From the NCBI RefSeq assembly GCF_001112925.1, contig NZ_CPYD01000007.1, positions 150,083-214,082 of the forward strand: a stretch of DNA of 64,000 nucleotides, given 5' to 3'. Each line of letters begins with the position of its first letter. The stretch's first letter is position 1. Below the pieces are notes generated by a model. It had not been told where the DNA came from and searched no databases. It saw only the letters and a list, made by a program, of their open reading frames with translations. Source of the DNA: Yersinia nurmii. GTDB lineage: Bacteria > Pseudomonadota > Gammaproteobacteria > Enterobacterales > Enterobacteriaceae. This document shows positions 31,613 to 41,217 of this stretch, one piece after another. The translations under genes and the position numbers were made by a program.

Positions 31613-32767
31613 ATGGCTGATAATTTTAAAGTAAATAATAGTGATTCTAAAATGCCTTCTGATTATGGTTTTCCTAATGTAAACTCCTCGAAAAATGAGA
31701 TAGATTTATTTGAGTTAATGGCTATTATTTTTAGATCTAAAATAAAAATAATATTCACCACTTTTATTTTTATCATTATTGGTTTGGTTATTACCTTTAT
31801 TCTCCCTCAACGCTGGACGAGCACAGCAGTTATCGTCTCGCCTGGCGATGAACAAATTCAAGTGTTAGATAAGATAACAACTAATTTATCTGTGCTTGAT
31901 ATTAAGCTTGATATCAATTCAGATTATTTATTGTCTATTTTTAAACAAAACTTTGATTCTCAAGATCTCCGTGAGCAGTATTTAGTGAATACTGAGTATT
32001 TTAAGAGATTAATGCGAGATAATCCTGAAGATGGTCTGGAGAAAAGAGCATTAATTGAACGGATAGTGAATGAGAATATCACATCAGTCAGCCCGCAGAG
32101 AGATAAAAGCGATAATGATAAGGAATATCGGTACTACAAATTATCATACAGCGCCATGACGGCTACAGATGCGCGTGATTTATTGCAGGGGTATATTAAC
32201 TACGTTAACAGTATAGTTAATGCTGATGTATCTAGAAAAATACAGCGTGCTGTTGATTTAGCTAAAGGTATTGGTACTGATAAATATACTTTGGACCTAT
32301 TGCGTGCCAAGAATAGTCAGGAAGTTAAAATTGAACGTTTGAAGTACGCGACTTCAATTGCTGATGCGGCGGGTATTAAAAAACCAGTTTACAGTAGTGG
32401 TTCTGCTATTAGTGATGATCCAGATTTCCCTATTACTATGGGTTCTGATGCACTGAATCGCAAATTGGAAATTGAGAAATCGGTGACTGACTTGGCTTCT
32501 ATCAATGCTGAAATTCTTAACCGTAGACTGTATCTGGATAAGTTAAATGCGTTGGAAATTCCTAAAGTGGAAGTGGTGCCATTTAAATATCTGCAACAGC
32601 CAACCGAGCCAACCAAAAGAGATGCGCCTAAACGTGGGCTGATTATGATCCTGTTCGCACTTGCAGGTTTGGTGGGATCTGTCGGCTTTGTGTTAGTTGA
32701 TCATTTCATGCGTGAACGCGAGCGTGAAGATGAGATGTTAAAGCTGGCGAATACCGATAAAAAATAA
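31613..32767 (+). CDS. wzz: O-antigen chain-length determinant Wzz
   Basis: Wzz sets the modal length of the O polysaccharide made by Wzy. The 384-residue protein has a cytoplasmic start, one span at about 44-64 (IIFTTFIFIIIGLVITFIL), a long periplasmic helical domain and a second span at about 345-365 preceded by the proline-rich PTEPTKRDAPKRG motif typical of the family. The 103-bp gap after manB and a strong terminator at 32797 mark the end of the operon. Its place beside gsk is standard in Yersinia. Confidence 0.95.
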   Translation: MADNFKVNNSDSKMPSDYGFPNVNSSKNEIDLFELMAIIFRSKIKIIFTTFIFIIIGLVITFILPQRWTSTAVIVSPGDEQIQVLDKITTNLSVLDIKLDINSDYLLSIFKQNFDSQDLREQYLVNTEYFKRLMRDNPEDGLEKRALIERIVNENITSVSPQRDKSDNDKEYRYYKLSYSAMTATDARDLLQGYINYVNSIVNADVSRKIQRAVDLAKGIGTDKYTLDLLRAKNSQEVKIERLKYATSIADAAGIKKPVYSSGSAISDDPDFPITMGSDALNRKLEIEKSVTDLASINAEILNRRLYLDKLNALEIPKVEVVPFKYLQQPTEPTKRDAPKRGLIMILFALAGLVGSVGFVLVDHFMREREREDEMLKLANTDKK

Positions 32768-32796
32768 CGAATCAATAATAATTGATATTTTACATT

Positions 32797-32830
32797 GCCG
32801 GATAAGCGCTGCTTGTCCGGCTTTTTTTTT
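32797..32830 (+). terminator. Rho-independent terminator of the O-antigen operon
   Basis: GCCGGATAAGC (32797-32807) and GCTTGTCCGGC (32811-32821) pair with one G-U around a 3-nt loop, followed by nine T. It closes the roughly 17-kb operon 30 bp after wzz. Confidence 0.93.
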
Positions 32831-32970
32831 ATAAAAATTCTGAAGTTAGCGTTCATCCTTGTTCTCTGACCGCATTAAATCGACCTCATACCTTTTCCCT
32901 AATTATGTTTCCAGCTTGAGCTTATGCTAAAATCCACTTCCTTTTCATCTTCACACTGCCAATCAAAACA

Positions 32971-34281
32971 ATGAAATTTCCTGGTAAACGTAAATCCAAA
33001 CATTATTTTCCGGTCAATGCCCGCGATCCGTTATTACAACAAACGCAGGTTCAGGCCGAAAATGAGGTCAGCACCTCTTATATCGTCGGTATCGACCAAA
33101 CCCTAGTCGATATTGAGGCCAAAGTTGATGAAGGATTTATTCAGCGCTACGGTTTGAGCCAGGGACATTCTTTAGTTATTGAAGATGATGTGGCTGAGGC
33201 TCTTTATCAGGAGTTAACCAGCAATGGTTTGATTACCCATGAGTTTGCAGGTGGCACCATCGGTAATACATTGCATAATTACTCGGTTCTGGCTGATGAC
33301 CGCTCTGTTTTACTTGGAACCATGTGCAGCAATATAAAGATTGGCAGCTATGCCTATCGTTATCTGTGTAATACCTCAAGTCGTACTGACTTAAATTATT
33401 TGCAGGCCGTGGATGGCGCTATTGGCCGCTGTTTTACCTTGATTACTGAGAACGGAGAGCGGACTTTCGCTATCAGTCCTGGCCAAATGAATCAGCTACG
33501 CCCAGGAAGCATTCCTGAAGAAGTGATTGCAGGAGCCTCGGCTTTAGTTCTCACTGCTTATTTAGTTCGTTGTAAACCCGGTGAGCCAATGCCAGATGCC
33601 ACTATGCAGGCCATCGCATACGCTAAAAAATATCATGTGCCAGTGGTACTGACGTTGGGTACAAAATACGTCATTGCAGATAATCCTCAATGGTGGCGAG
33701 ATTTCCTTAAAGAAAACGTCTCTATTTTAGCGATGAATGAAGATGAAGCGCTGGAGCTTACGGGGATCAGCGATCCATTGATGGCCGCAGATATGGCGCT
33801 GGATTGGGTCGATTTGGTGCTATGTACCGCCGGGCCAAATGGCCTTTATATGGCTGGCTATACGGAAGAAGCTGGCAAACGCCAGACTCAGCATCCTTTA
33901 CTGCCGGGTACTGTTGCTGAATTCAATATGTACGAATTTAGCCGCGCAATGAGAAAAGAACATTGTGATACGCCATTCAAGATTTACTCACACATCGCTC
34001 CTTATATGGGCGGACCTGAGAAGATTATGAATACTAATGGGGCAGGGGATGGGGCATTGTCCGCAGTGTTACATGATATAGCGGCCAACGGTTATCATCG
34101 TAATAATGTTCCTAATTCAAGTAAACATGTGCGTAGTTACCTGAGCTATTCGTCTTTGGCGCAGGTTTGTAAATATGCTAATCGAGTGAGCTATCAGGTA
34201 TTGAATCAGCACTCTCCTCGTCTGACGCGCGGTTTACCTGAGCGAGAGGATAGTCTGGAAGAGTCTTACTGGGAACGTTAA
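32971..34281 (+). CDS. gsk: Inosine-guanosine kinase
   Basis: Gsk phosphorylates inosine and guanosine for purine salvage. The 436-residue protein is a member of the PfkB/ribokinase family with the anion-hole motif NTNGAGDGALSAVLHD near residue 353 and GGTIGNTLHNYS near residue 93. Its higher GC marks the return from transferred O-antigen DNA to core genome. It forms the right border of the cluster and ends in a bidirectional terminator shared with ybaL. Confidence 0.96.
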   Translation: MKFPGKRKSKHYFPVNARDPLLQQTQVQAENEVSTSYIVGIDQTLVDIEAKVDEGFIQRYGLSQGHSLVIEDDVAEALYQELTSNGLITHEFAGGTIGNTLHNYSVLADDRSVLLGTMCSNIKIGSYAYRYLCNTSSRTDLNYLQAVDGAIGRCFTLITENGERTFAISPGQMNQLRPGSIPEEVIAGASALVLTAYLVRCKPGEPMPDATMQAIAYAKKYHVPVVLTLGTKYVIADNPQWWRDFLKENVSILAMNEDEALELTGISDPLMAADMALDWVDLVLCTAGPNGLYMAGYTEEAGKRQTQHPLLPGTVAEFNMYEFSRAMRKEHCDTPFKIYSHIAPYMGGPEKIMNTNGAGDGALSAVLHDIAANGYHRNNVPNSSKHVRSYLSYSSLAQVCKYANRVSYQVLNQHSPRLTRGLPEREDSLEESYWER

Positions 34282-34298
34282 TCCAATCGCTAGACAAC

Positions 34299-34323
34299 AA
34301 AAGGCCAGCATTGCTGGCCTTTT
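34299..34323. terminator. Bidirectional terminator between gsk and ybaL
   Basis: AAAAGGCCAGCA and TGCTGGCCTTTT form a perfect inverted repeat with A and T runs at both ends, so it can stop transcription of gsk on the plus strand and ybaL on the minus strand. Confidence 0.92.
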
Positions 34324-34343
34324 GTATTTTAATATCGGTCTAG

Positions 34344-36035
34344 TCAGATCGGGCAAGCTGCGCTTTTGACTTCTTCACTCAACGTATCGATTTTCAGCAT
34401 ATTTAGCATGCTGCCTGCAATCTCGCGTTCACCCATAACGACCTGATCGGCACCGCGGTCGGAAATATAAACCACCTCATCGTCATAATGCGCTCTGGCA
34501 ATAATCTCAAGGTCTGGGCGTTTGAGACGCGCCGCAGCGACAATTTCACCCGCCTCATAGCCATTTGGAATGGTTAGTAACAGCCAGCGTGCGCAGTCTA
34601 GTCGAGCCAATGACATGATTTCTGCATTGGCTGCGTTGCCCAGCACCGCGTTAATTCCTTGCTCACGCAAGGCTTCGACTCGGGTTCGGGAGTTTTCGAT
34701 GACCACTAATGGAACACCGGCTGCATTGAGTTTTGATCCCAGTAGGCTACCTACGCGGCCATAACCGACTAATAAAGCGTGGTTACACAGATCGACTGGA
34801 ATTTGTTTTTCTTCTTCTACTGCTTCTTCCAGAATTTGATCTTCCATGGTTTCGGTTTTAATTAGATAGCGATCCAATAGGCTAAATAGCAATGGATTCA
34901 GCATGATAGAAAGAATGGCACTGGCTAAAACCAGATTGCGGCCATGCTCCGACATCAAACCAAGAGAGATCCCTAAACCCGCTAAAATAAAGGCGAATTC
35001 ACCGATCTGCGCCAAACTGACCGAAATAGTCAGTGCAGTGCGTTTAGAGTGGCCAAACATGCGAACTAATAGGAAGGCTGCGGCAGATTTACCGAAGATA
35101 ATGATAGCCAGTGAGGCGATAACCGCTAAAGGCTCACGAACCAGAATCATCGGGTCGAAAAGCATGCCAACCGAAACAAAAAACAGGACGGCAAAGGCAT
35201 CACGCAGCGGTAAGGTATCCTGAGCCGCGCGGTGGCTGAGTTCGGACTCGTTTAACACCATACCGGCAAAAAAGGCGCCTAGGGCGAATGAGACGTCAAA
35301 CAGCCCTACAGCACCGTAAGCGATACCCAGCGCTAAGACCAGCACGGCCAAGGTAAATAGCTCTCTGGAGCCGGTACTGGCGGTTTTTGCCAATATCCAT
35401 GGGACAAGGCGGCGGCCAACCACTATCATCAAGGTGATGAAGGCGATGACTTTACCAATGGTTATTGCCAATTCGGTGAATAATTGGCTCAAACTGGTAT
35501 TTTCGCTACCCATAACGCCAGCGAATGCTGGTAATAACACCAATGTTAGTACCATCGCCAGATCTTCAACTATCAACCAGCCAATGGCTATTTGTCCACG
35601 TTGGCTGTCGATCAACTGCCGTTCTTCCAGTGCTCGCAGCAATACCACGGTACTGGCGGTAGACAGGCAAAGACCAAACACCAAGCCTGTGACCAGATCC
35701 CAACCCAACAGGCTCGAAAGGCCGATACCCAACAATGTGGCAACTGCGATTTGCGCTATGGCACCGGGAATAGCAATGGATTTTACAGCGAGGAGGTCTT
35801 TAAGAGAGAAATGCAGCCCAACACCGAACATTAACAGGATAACACCGATTTCAGCCAGTTCTGGCGCTAATGACGTATCGGCGACGAAACCCGGCGTGAA
35901 TGGCCCGGCTAACACCCCTGCGGCGAGATATCCCACTAATGGAGAGATGCGCAGGCGGTGTGCCAGTGTACCGAGGAGGAAGGCGAGTACGAGGCCTCCT
36001 ACAATCGTTGTAATCAGGGGTGTTGAGTGGTGCAT
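34344..36035 (-). CDS. ybaL: Kef-type cation/proton antiporter YbaL (RosB)
   Basis: The 563-residue CPA2 antiporter has about 12-13 spans in residues 1-385 and an RCK/TrkA-N nucleotide-binding domain from about residue 415 (NHALLVGYGRVGSLLGSKL). In Yersinia the homologue is known as RosB, a potassium/proton antiporter acting with the efflux protein RosA (the fsr product) in resistance to cationic antimicrobial peptides and in temperature-linked regulation. The two genes are 233 bp apart here and in the same direction. The RosA/RosB function is taken from published Yersinia work, not from this sequence. Confidence 0.93.
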   Translation of the reverse strand: MHHSTPLITTIVGGLVLAFLLGTLAHRLRISPLVGYLAAGVLAGPFTPGFVADTSLAPELAEIGVILLMFGVGLHFSLKDLLAVKSIAIPGAIAQIAVATLLGIGLSSLLGWDLVTGLVFGLCLSTASTVVLLRALEERQLIDSQRGQIAIGWLIVEDLAMVLTLVLLPAFAGVMGSENTSLSQLFTELAITIGKVIAFITLMIVVGRRLVPWILAKTASTGSRELFTLAVLVLALGIAYGAVGLFDVSFALGAFFAGMVLNESELSHRAAQDTLPLRDAFAVLFFVSVGMLFDPMILVREPLAVIASLAIIIFGKSAAAFLLVRMFGHSKRTALTISVSLAQIGEFAFILAGLGISLGLMSEHGRNLVLASAILSIMLNPLLFSLLDRYLIKTETMEDQILEEAVEEEKQIPVDLCNHALLVGYGRVGSLLGSKLNAAGVPLVVIENSRTRVEALREQGINAVLGNAANAEIMSLARLDCARWLLLTIPNGYEAGEIVAAARLKRPDLEIIARAHYDDEVVYISDRGADQVVMGEREIAGSMLNMLKIDTLSEEVKSAACPI

Positions 36036-36268
36036 CCAGACTCCTTCTTGTTATACGGCAGTGTTCATTCACAGCAATAGCACTAGTTTATTGCATTTGA
36101 GTGAACTTTGCGCGATAAAAATTCATATTTTGTCAATAAAATTGAAGGTTGGCCTGTAAATTGCCTGAGGTGGTCATTTGTGAGTGATATCTCATTTAGG
36201 CCTAATGGATATAAGGGTTTAAGCCAGATAATACTGCTATCTCATCCGGCTTAAGTTAGTAATAATGA

Positions 36269-37483
36269 CTACTTTTCTTCAATATTAGGCAGTAAGGCTG
36301 TGAATATCCCAAGGAGTGGCAGGAATGCACAGATTTGGTAAACCAACTCGATACTGGTTAAATCAGCAACATAACCAAGTACAGCCGCACCTAATCCCCC
36401 CATACCGAAAGCTAAACCGAAGAATAAGCCGGAAACCATGCCTACCTTTCCGGGGATTAGCTCTTGTGCATAAACCAGAATGGCAGAAAACGCTGATGCC
36501 AATATGACACCAATGATCACCGTCAAAATGCCAATCCATTGCAGAGATACGTAGGGTAAAATAAGGGTAAATGGGGCAACACCAAGGATAGAGCCCCAAA
36601 TAACGTATTTTCTCCCAACTCTGTCCCCCAAAGGCCCGCCAATGATGGTGCCTGCGGCTACGGCAAACAAGAATACAAACAAATGGATTTGGGCGTTTTG
36701 TACTGAAACACCAAACTTATGGATTAAATAGAAGGTGTAGTAGCTACTTATGCTGGTTAAGTAGAAATATTTGGAAAATATCAGTACTAACAGAATCGCT
36801 AAAGTGGCAATTACGGTCTTTTTAGGCAGCGTGTGTACCGGCGTCGCTATTATCGGCTTACCGGCCACTGCGCGATTTTGCATTTGATACCATTTGCTGA
36901 CCTGTAATAGCACCACAATGGCCAGTAACGCCGCCAGTGAAAACCAGCCAACATTCCCTTTACCGTAGGGGGCGATAAAGACCGCCGCCAGTAATGGGCC
37001 TAACGCGCTACCAAAATTCCCACCAACCTGAAACAGCGATTGCGCTAGCCCGTGACGCCCGCCAGATGCCATGCGTGCCACGCGGGAAGATTCAGGATGA
37101 AATACGGAGGAGCCGGTGCCAACTAGCGCCGCTGCCAACAACACCACGGGAAAAGTAGTCGCAGCGGCCAGTAATAAGATGCCCGAAAGCGTGAATCCCA
37201 TACCAATAGGTAAGGAATAAGGCTGTGGGTGCTTGTCTGTGTAGAGGCCAATCAACGGTTGCAGCATTGATGCAGTCATCTGATAGGTTAATGTAATCAA
37301 GCCGATTTGAGTGAAGCTCAGGCTGAACTCTGTCTGTAATAAAGGATAGATAGCTAAAATCAGCGATTGAATCATATCGTTTAGTAAATGAGAGACGCTT
37401 ATCGCCCCTAATATGGAAAACGATGTTCGCTTTAATACATTTCCCTTAGTTTGGGAAGTTGGGGGGACGATGCGATCGGTCAT
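36269..37483 (-). CDS. fsr: MFS efflux protein Fsr (RosA)
   Basis: This is a 404-residue major facilitator protein with 12 spans, known as the fosmidomycin resistance protein in E. coli and as RosA in Yersinia. The opening FSILGAISVSHLLNDMIQSL is characteristic of Fsr. It shows the loop 2-3 motif GLYTDKHPQPYS and a repeated GDRVGRKYVIWG near residue 283 (the MFS motif DRxGRK). It lies upstream of ybaL and divergent from ushA, with about 267 bp of AT-rich promoter region between them. Confidence 0.93.
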   Translation of the reverse strand: MTDRIVPPTSQTKGNVLKRTSFSILGAISVSHLLNDMIQSLILAIYPLLQTEFSLSFTQIGLITLTYQMTASMLQPLIGLYTDKHPQPYSLPIGMGFTLSGILLLAAATTFPVVLLAAALVGTGSSVFHPESSRVARMASGGRHGLAQSLFQVGGNFGSALGPLLAAVFIAPYGKGNVGWFSLAALLAIVVLLQVSKWYQMQNRAVAGKPIIATPVHTLPKKTVIATLAILLVLIFSKYFYLTSISSYYTFYLIHKFGVSVQNAQIHLFVFLFAVAAGTIIGGPLGDRVGRKYVIWGSILGVAPFTLILPYVSLQWIGILTVIIGVILASAFSAILVYAQELIPGKVGMVSGLFFGLAFGMGGLGAAVLGYVADLTSIELVYQICAFLPLLGIFTALLPNIEEK

Positions 37484-37750
37484 GATGAGTATCAGCCTAA
37501 TTTTTTTTATTGTGAAAGATAGCGCGGTAATGGATACATGTTATGCATATCGTATGATTTTTGCTATATCCAGCATTATTTGACAGGTATCGCAAAAATG
37601 TGAAATTCAGGTGTATCTAATCGAGTTACAATGCAAACTGCATCGAGGTATCACCTTGATTCTCACAGAAATCCTGAACTATTACGCGATCTGTATTCAT
37701 CAGACTGACTTTTACTCGACCCGCTTTTGGCGATTACATGGAGATTTGCC

Positions 37751-39403
37751 ATGCGTTTTTCATTCAATACCACAGCATGCGCGTTGGCCGTAACATTGGC
37801 CTTTGCCCCCGGATGGGCCAGCGCTTGGGAAAAAGATAAAACTTACGACATTACTGTCCTGCACACTAACGATCATCACGGCCATTTCTGGCAAAACGAT
37901 CACGGTGAATATGGCCTGGCGGCGCAAAAAACCTTGGTGGATAATATTCGCCAGCAAGTGGCAGCAGAAGGGGGCAGCTTATTGTTGCTTTCCGGCGGAG
38001 ATATTAATACCGGTGTACCTGAGTCTGATTTACAGGATGCGGAACCCGATTTTCGCGGTATGAATTTAGTGGGATACGATGCGATGGCGATCGGAAACCA
38101 TGAATTTGATAACCCGCTTAGCGTATTGCGTCAACAAGAAAAATGGGCCACTTTCCCGCTGCTCTCTGCCAATATTTATCAGAAGAGTACCCAGCAGCGC
38201 TTATTTAAACCTTATGCCCTATTTGATAAGCAAGGGATTAAAATTGCGGTTATTGGGTTAACCACTGACGATACGGCTAAAATTGGCAATCCTGAGTATT
38301 TCACCGATATTGAATTCCGCGTACCGGCGGTGGAAGCCAAAGAGGTCGTCGAAAAACTGCGTCAGGATGAAAAACCGGACATTATTATCGCCGCCACCCA
38401 TATGGGACATTATGACAACGGCAATCACGGTTCTAATGCGCCAGGTGATGTAGAAATGGCTCGTAGTCTGCCTGCAGGTTATCTGGACATGATTGTGGGT
38501 GGGCATTCGCAGGACCCGGTTTGTATGTCCCGCGAGAATCATAAGCAGGTAGATTACGTTCCGGGTACGGCTTGCGCACCCGATCGCCAAAATGGAACCT
38601 GGATCGTTCAGGCGCACGAATGGGGTAAATACGTCGGGCGTGCAGATTTTAAATTCCGCAACGGTGAGCTGACGTTGGTTAACTATCAGCTGATTCCGGT
38701 TAATCTGAAGAAGAAAGTAGAGAAAGCCGACGGCACCAGTGAGCGCGTTTTCTATACCGAAGAGATCGCTGAAAATCCGGCAATGTTGAAATTACTCACG
38801 CCGTTTGAAGATAAAGGCAAAGCGCAGCTGGAAATTAAAGTCGGTAGCGTTAATGGCAAGCTTGAAGGCGATCGTAGCAAAGTTCGCTTCCAGCAAACTA
38901 ATATGGCGCGGATGCTGTTAGCGGCGCAAATAGAGCGTGCTGGCGCTGATTTTGCAGTGATGAGCGGCGGCGGCGTGCGTGACTCTATCGATGCTGGCGA
39001 TATCACTTATAAAGATGTGCTGAAAGTGCAGCCATTCGGCAATACGTTGGTTTATGTGGATATGAAGGGCAGTGAAGTTGAGAAGTATTTGGCTGTTGTC
39101 GCTAATAAAAAAGTGGATTCAGGTGCCTATGCTCAATTTGCTAACGTCAGCCTGATTGCCGATGGCACTGGCGTTAGTGATGTTAAAATTCAAGGGAAAC
39201 CGCTAGATGCGAATAAAACCTATCGCATGGCAACGCTGAATTTCAACGCGCTAGGTGGTGATGGTTATCCGAAAGTGGATACTTTGCCAAGCTACGTTAA
39301 TACCGGCTTCATCGATGCGGAAGTCTTGAAGCAATATATTGAAAAACACTCTCCACTAGACGCTGCGGCCTATGAGCCGAAGGGTGAGATTGTTTATAAG
39401 TAG
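37751..39403 (+). CDS. ushA: Periplasmic UDP-sugar hydrolase / 5'-nucleotidase
   Basis: UshA hydrolyses UDP-sugars and nucleotides in the periplasm for carbon and nucleoside salvage. I start at ATG 37751, giving a signal peptide that ends ASA before WEKDKTYD; upstream starts would only lengthen it. The metallophosphatase domain shows LHTNDHHGHF, LSGGDINTG, IGNHEFDNP, ATHMGHYDNG and VGGHSQDPV. The C-terminal domain carries FAVMSGGGVRDS and NFNALGGDGYP, which bind the base. It ends in a terminator at 39452. Confidence 0.96.
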   Translation: MRFSFNTTACALAVTLAFAPGWASAWEKDKTYDITVLHTNDHHGHFWQNDHGEYGLAAQKTLVDNIRQQVAAEGGSLLLLSGGDINTGVPESDLQDAEPDFRGMNLVGYDAMAIGNHEFDNPLSVLRQQEKWATFPLLSANIYQKSTQQRLFKPYALFDKQGIKIAVIGLTTDDTAKIGNPEYFTDIEFRVPAVEAKEVVEKLRQDEKPDIIIAATHMGHYDNGNHGSNAPGDVEMARSLPAGYLDMIVGGHSQDPVCMSRENHKQVDYVPGTACAPDRQNGTWIVQAHEWGKYVGRADFKFRNGELTLVNYQLIPVNLKKKVEKADGTSERVFYTEEIAENPAMLKLLTPFEDKGKAQLEIKVGSVNGKLEGDRSKVRFQQTNMARMLLAAQIERAGADFAVMSGGGVRDSIDAGDITYKDVLKVQPFGNTLVYVDMKGSEVEKYLAVVANKKVDSGAYAQFANVSLIADGTGVSDVKIQGKPLDANKTYRMATLNFNALGGDGYPKVDTLPSYVNTGFIDAEVLKQYIEKHSPLDAAAYEPKGEIVYK

Positions 39404-39451
39404 TGAGTTGAGATGAGGTAGAAAATACCTTAGGGACTTTTTATCTTAACG

Positions 39452-39499
39452 GGGGAGTACGGGTAGCGCTAATGCGTCTATGCGTATTCCCCATTTTTT
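39452..39499 (+). terminator. Rho-independent terminator of ushA
   Basis: GGGGAGTACG (39452-39461) pairs with CGTATTCCCC (39483-39492) with one wobble, and six T follow. It is 48 bp after ushA, before the convergent ybaK. Confidence 0.8.
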
Positions 39500-39534
39500 G
39501 CTCAGAGGCATTCCTTGGCAGAGCGAAACGAGGA

Positions 39535-40014
39535 TTAATCCTGTTTGGCTATATCCGCAAAGACCGCGTTGAGCAACCGACCTAAATCTGCTGGAGCTAG
39601 CTCGATATCCAGCCCGCGTTTGCCGCCGGAAACAAACATGGTGGCATATTGCTGTGCCTGACTGTCGATGACCGTCGGTAAACGTTTTTTCTGTCCTAAC
39701 GGGCTAATTCCTCCGACTAAATAACCGGTTACTCGCTGCGCTAGCTGTGGATCGGCCATATCTGCTTTTTTCGCCCCTAAGGCTCGGGCAACTTTTTTTA
39801 AATCCAACTGAGTGGCGACCGGAGTGACGGCAACGGCTAAGTTTTTGGTTTCCCCATTCAGGCAAACAAGTAGGGTTTTATAAACTTGCCGGGCATCTAA
39901 CCCTAATTTTTTGACAGCTTCATCACCAAAATTTGTTTCTGCGCTGTCGTGTTCGTAAGGGTGAAGAGTAAAGGCGATTTTTTGCTTTTCCAGCAGAATG
40001 ACGGCAGGAGTCAT
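39535..40014 (-). CDS. ybaK: Cys-tRNA(Pro) deacylase YbaK
   Basis: YbaK hydrolyses Cys-tRNA(Pro) formed by mischarging, working with prolyl-tRNA synthetase. The 159-residue protein is a single-domain member of the INS/YbaK editing family. It has [12 protein letters not shown] near residue 42, the conserved lysine in [15 protein letters not shown] near residue 80, and [17 protein letters not shown] near residue 95. It is convergent with ushA and is followed on its 5' side by the chiX small RNA region. Confidence 0.95.
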   Translation of the reverse strand: MTPAVILLEKQKIAFTLHPYEHDSAETNFGDEAVKKLGLDARQVYKTLLVCLNGETKNLAVAVTPVATQLDLKKVARALGAKKADMADPQLAQRVTGYLVGGISPLGQKKRLPTVIDSQAQQYATMFVSGGKRGLDIELAPADLGRLLNAVFADIAKQD

Positions 40015-40229
40015 AGTTTTCGTCCAATATAAAAATGAAACCAGTTAATCATAATAGGACTATCGTTGCGGATAATCCTTATCTTTTTAGTATCTTACGC
40101 TTAATGCGGCTTAGTAAGAAAAAAATTAACTCAATAGAATCAAAATTATGAAATTGTATCCCTCAATAATAATGAATCCCAGTTGCTTATATTATCCGCA
40201 GGTTGCTACCCTGATATAGCAAATTGGTT

Positions 40230-40318
40230 GACCGTTAGGAAAGCCGGCTTGCTATGTAATAACTAAAACAATGAAAATTCCTCTTTGACTGGCCAATAGT
40301 GATATTGGCCATTTTTTT
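40230..40318 (+). ncRNA. chiX: Small regulatory RNA ChiX (MicM/SroB)
   Basis: ChiX is an Hfq-bound RNA that represses the chitoporin gene chiP and dpiB/citB in E. coli and Salmonella. It is encoded between ybaK and ybaP there, the same place as here. The recognition core AATTCCTCTTTGAC (40277-40290) is kept exactly, and the terminator hairpin TGGCCAATA/TATTGGCCA (40290-40311) with seven T (40312-40318) is nearly identical to the E. coli one. The 5' half is diverged: the CCG-rich hairpin near 40232-40247 is different, so the 5' end given is an estimate. The T run overlaps the ybaP stop codon on the other strand. Confidence 0.87.
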
Positions 40319-41126
40319 ATCCATGAGTTGGCTGCATTAAAGCCGGTAAATTTCCGTCGCCATATAAATGTAAAGCGCCCACCGCAACCAGATAACGCCC
40401 CGCCGGTAAGGCGGAAAGTTGTTTTTGCCATTGCTGGTTACGTTGCACCATTAATAGCTCGTATAAATCATCGCTAAAAGTTGTTGTCAGTTTAGCTAGG
40501 CTGTCGCAGGGGGGCCGCTCTAACCACCAACTGACCATGGTTTGTAACATGCGGGCGTTGGTGTGCCAGTGGGTCAGAGTATCTTTTAACAACCCCATTC
40601 CACTGTCAGGCAGGGTTTCCAGTAGGGAAAGCTGCATTTGCGAACCTTCCAGTTCGATAATATTTTTCCGCTGCGCTTTGGCTGCATTCAATAATTGGTA
40701 ATCTATACCGTACTCCCCGCGCAGCCCCAAATTCTGCGCCTGACGTGCTTGTAGCATCAGCGCGATTTGCCAGGCCGGGAGGGTGGCCAGAGCCAGCGGG
40801 TCAGTTTTTAATTCTTCACAGCGCTGAACAAACTGTTGGTAATCTGTTTCAGCGAGCCGGTCGACCAGCGGTAGTTCATCGGGATAGTGACCGAAAGGAG
40901 AGCCACCTTGGGTAATATCGGCCTCGACGATTAATGCATCGGCTTTTATCAGGCGATCCAACAGGATATCCGGTAGCGGGAACATGCCTTCGGTCCCCAT
41001 ATGGATACTCCCTACCAAATGAAAGTGGCGATCGCCAGGCAGTTGCAAATCGATACCCGGATATGGATAACTCGGCGGAGAAAGGATACCAAGAAAGGTG
41101 GCTAGCTGACGTAAAAGTTGACCCAT
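40317..41126 (-). CDS. ybaP: TraB/GumN family protein YbaP
   Basis: This is a 269-residue member of the TraB/PrgY/GumN family, related to the Tiki-type metalloproteases; the enterobacterial role is unknown. The first conserved block is HFHLVGSIHMGTEGMFPLP near residue 35, followed by ADALIVEADI near residue 62, and the last block is RYLVAVGALHLYGDGNLPAL near the C terminus, the two GxxH motifs expected at the metal site. It has no clear signal peptide as started here. It is tail-to-tail with chiX. Confidence 0.88.
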   Translation of the reverse strand: MGQLLRQLATFLGILSPPSYPYPGIDLQLPGDRHFHLVGSIHMGTEGMFPLPDILLDRLIKADALIVEADITQGGSPFGHYPDELPLVDRLAETDYQQFVQRCEELKTDPLALATLPAWQIALMLQARQAQNLGLRGEYGIDYQLLNAAKAQRKNIIELEGSQMQLSLLETLPDSGMGLLKDTLTHWHTNARMLQTMVSWWLERPPCDSLAKLTTTFSDDLYELLMVQRNQQWQKQLSALPAGRYLVAVGALHLYGDGNLPALMQPTHG

Positions 41127-41217
41127 AACCGTGTGCGTCCTGATTTAGCATTTCTCCCATGCTAAACGCTAAATGGCGCACAATAAAGGGTTGTGCGCCA
41201 TTGGGTTAGGACTTCGT

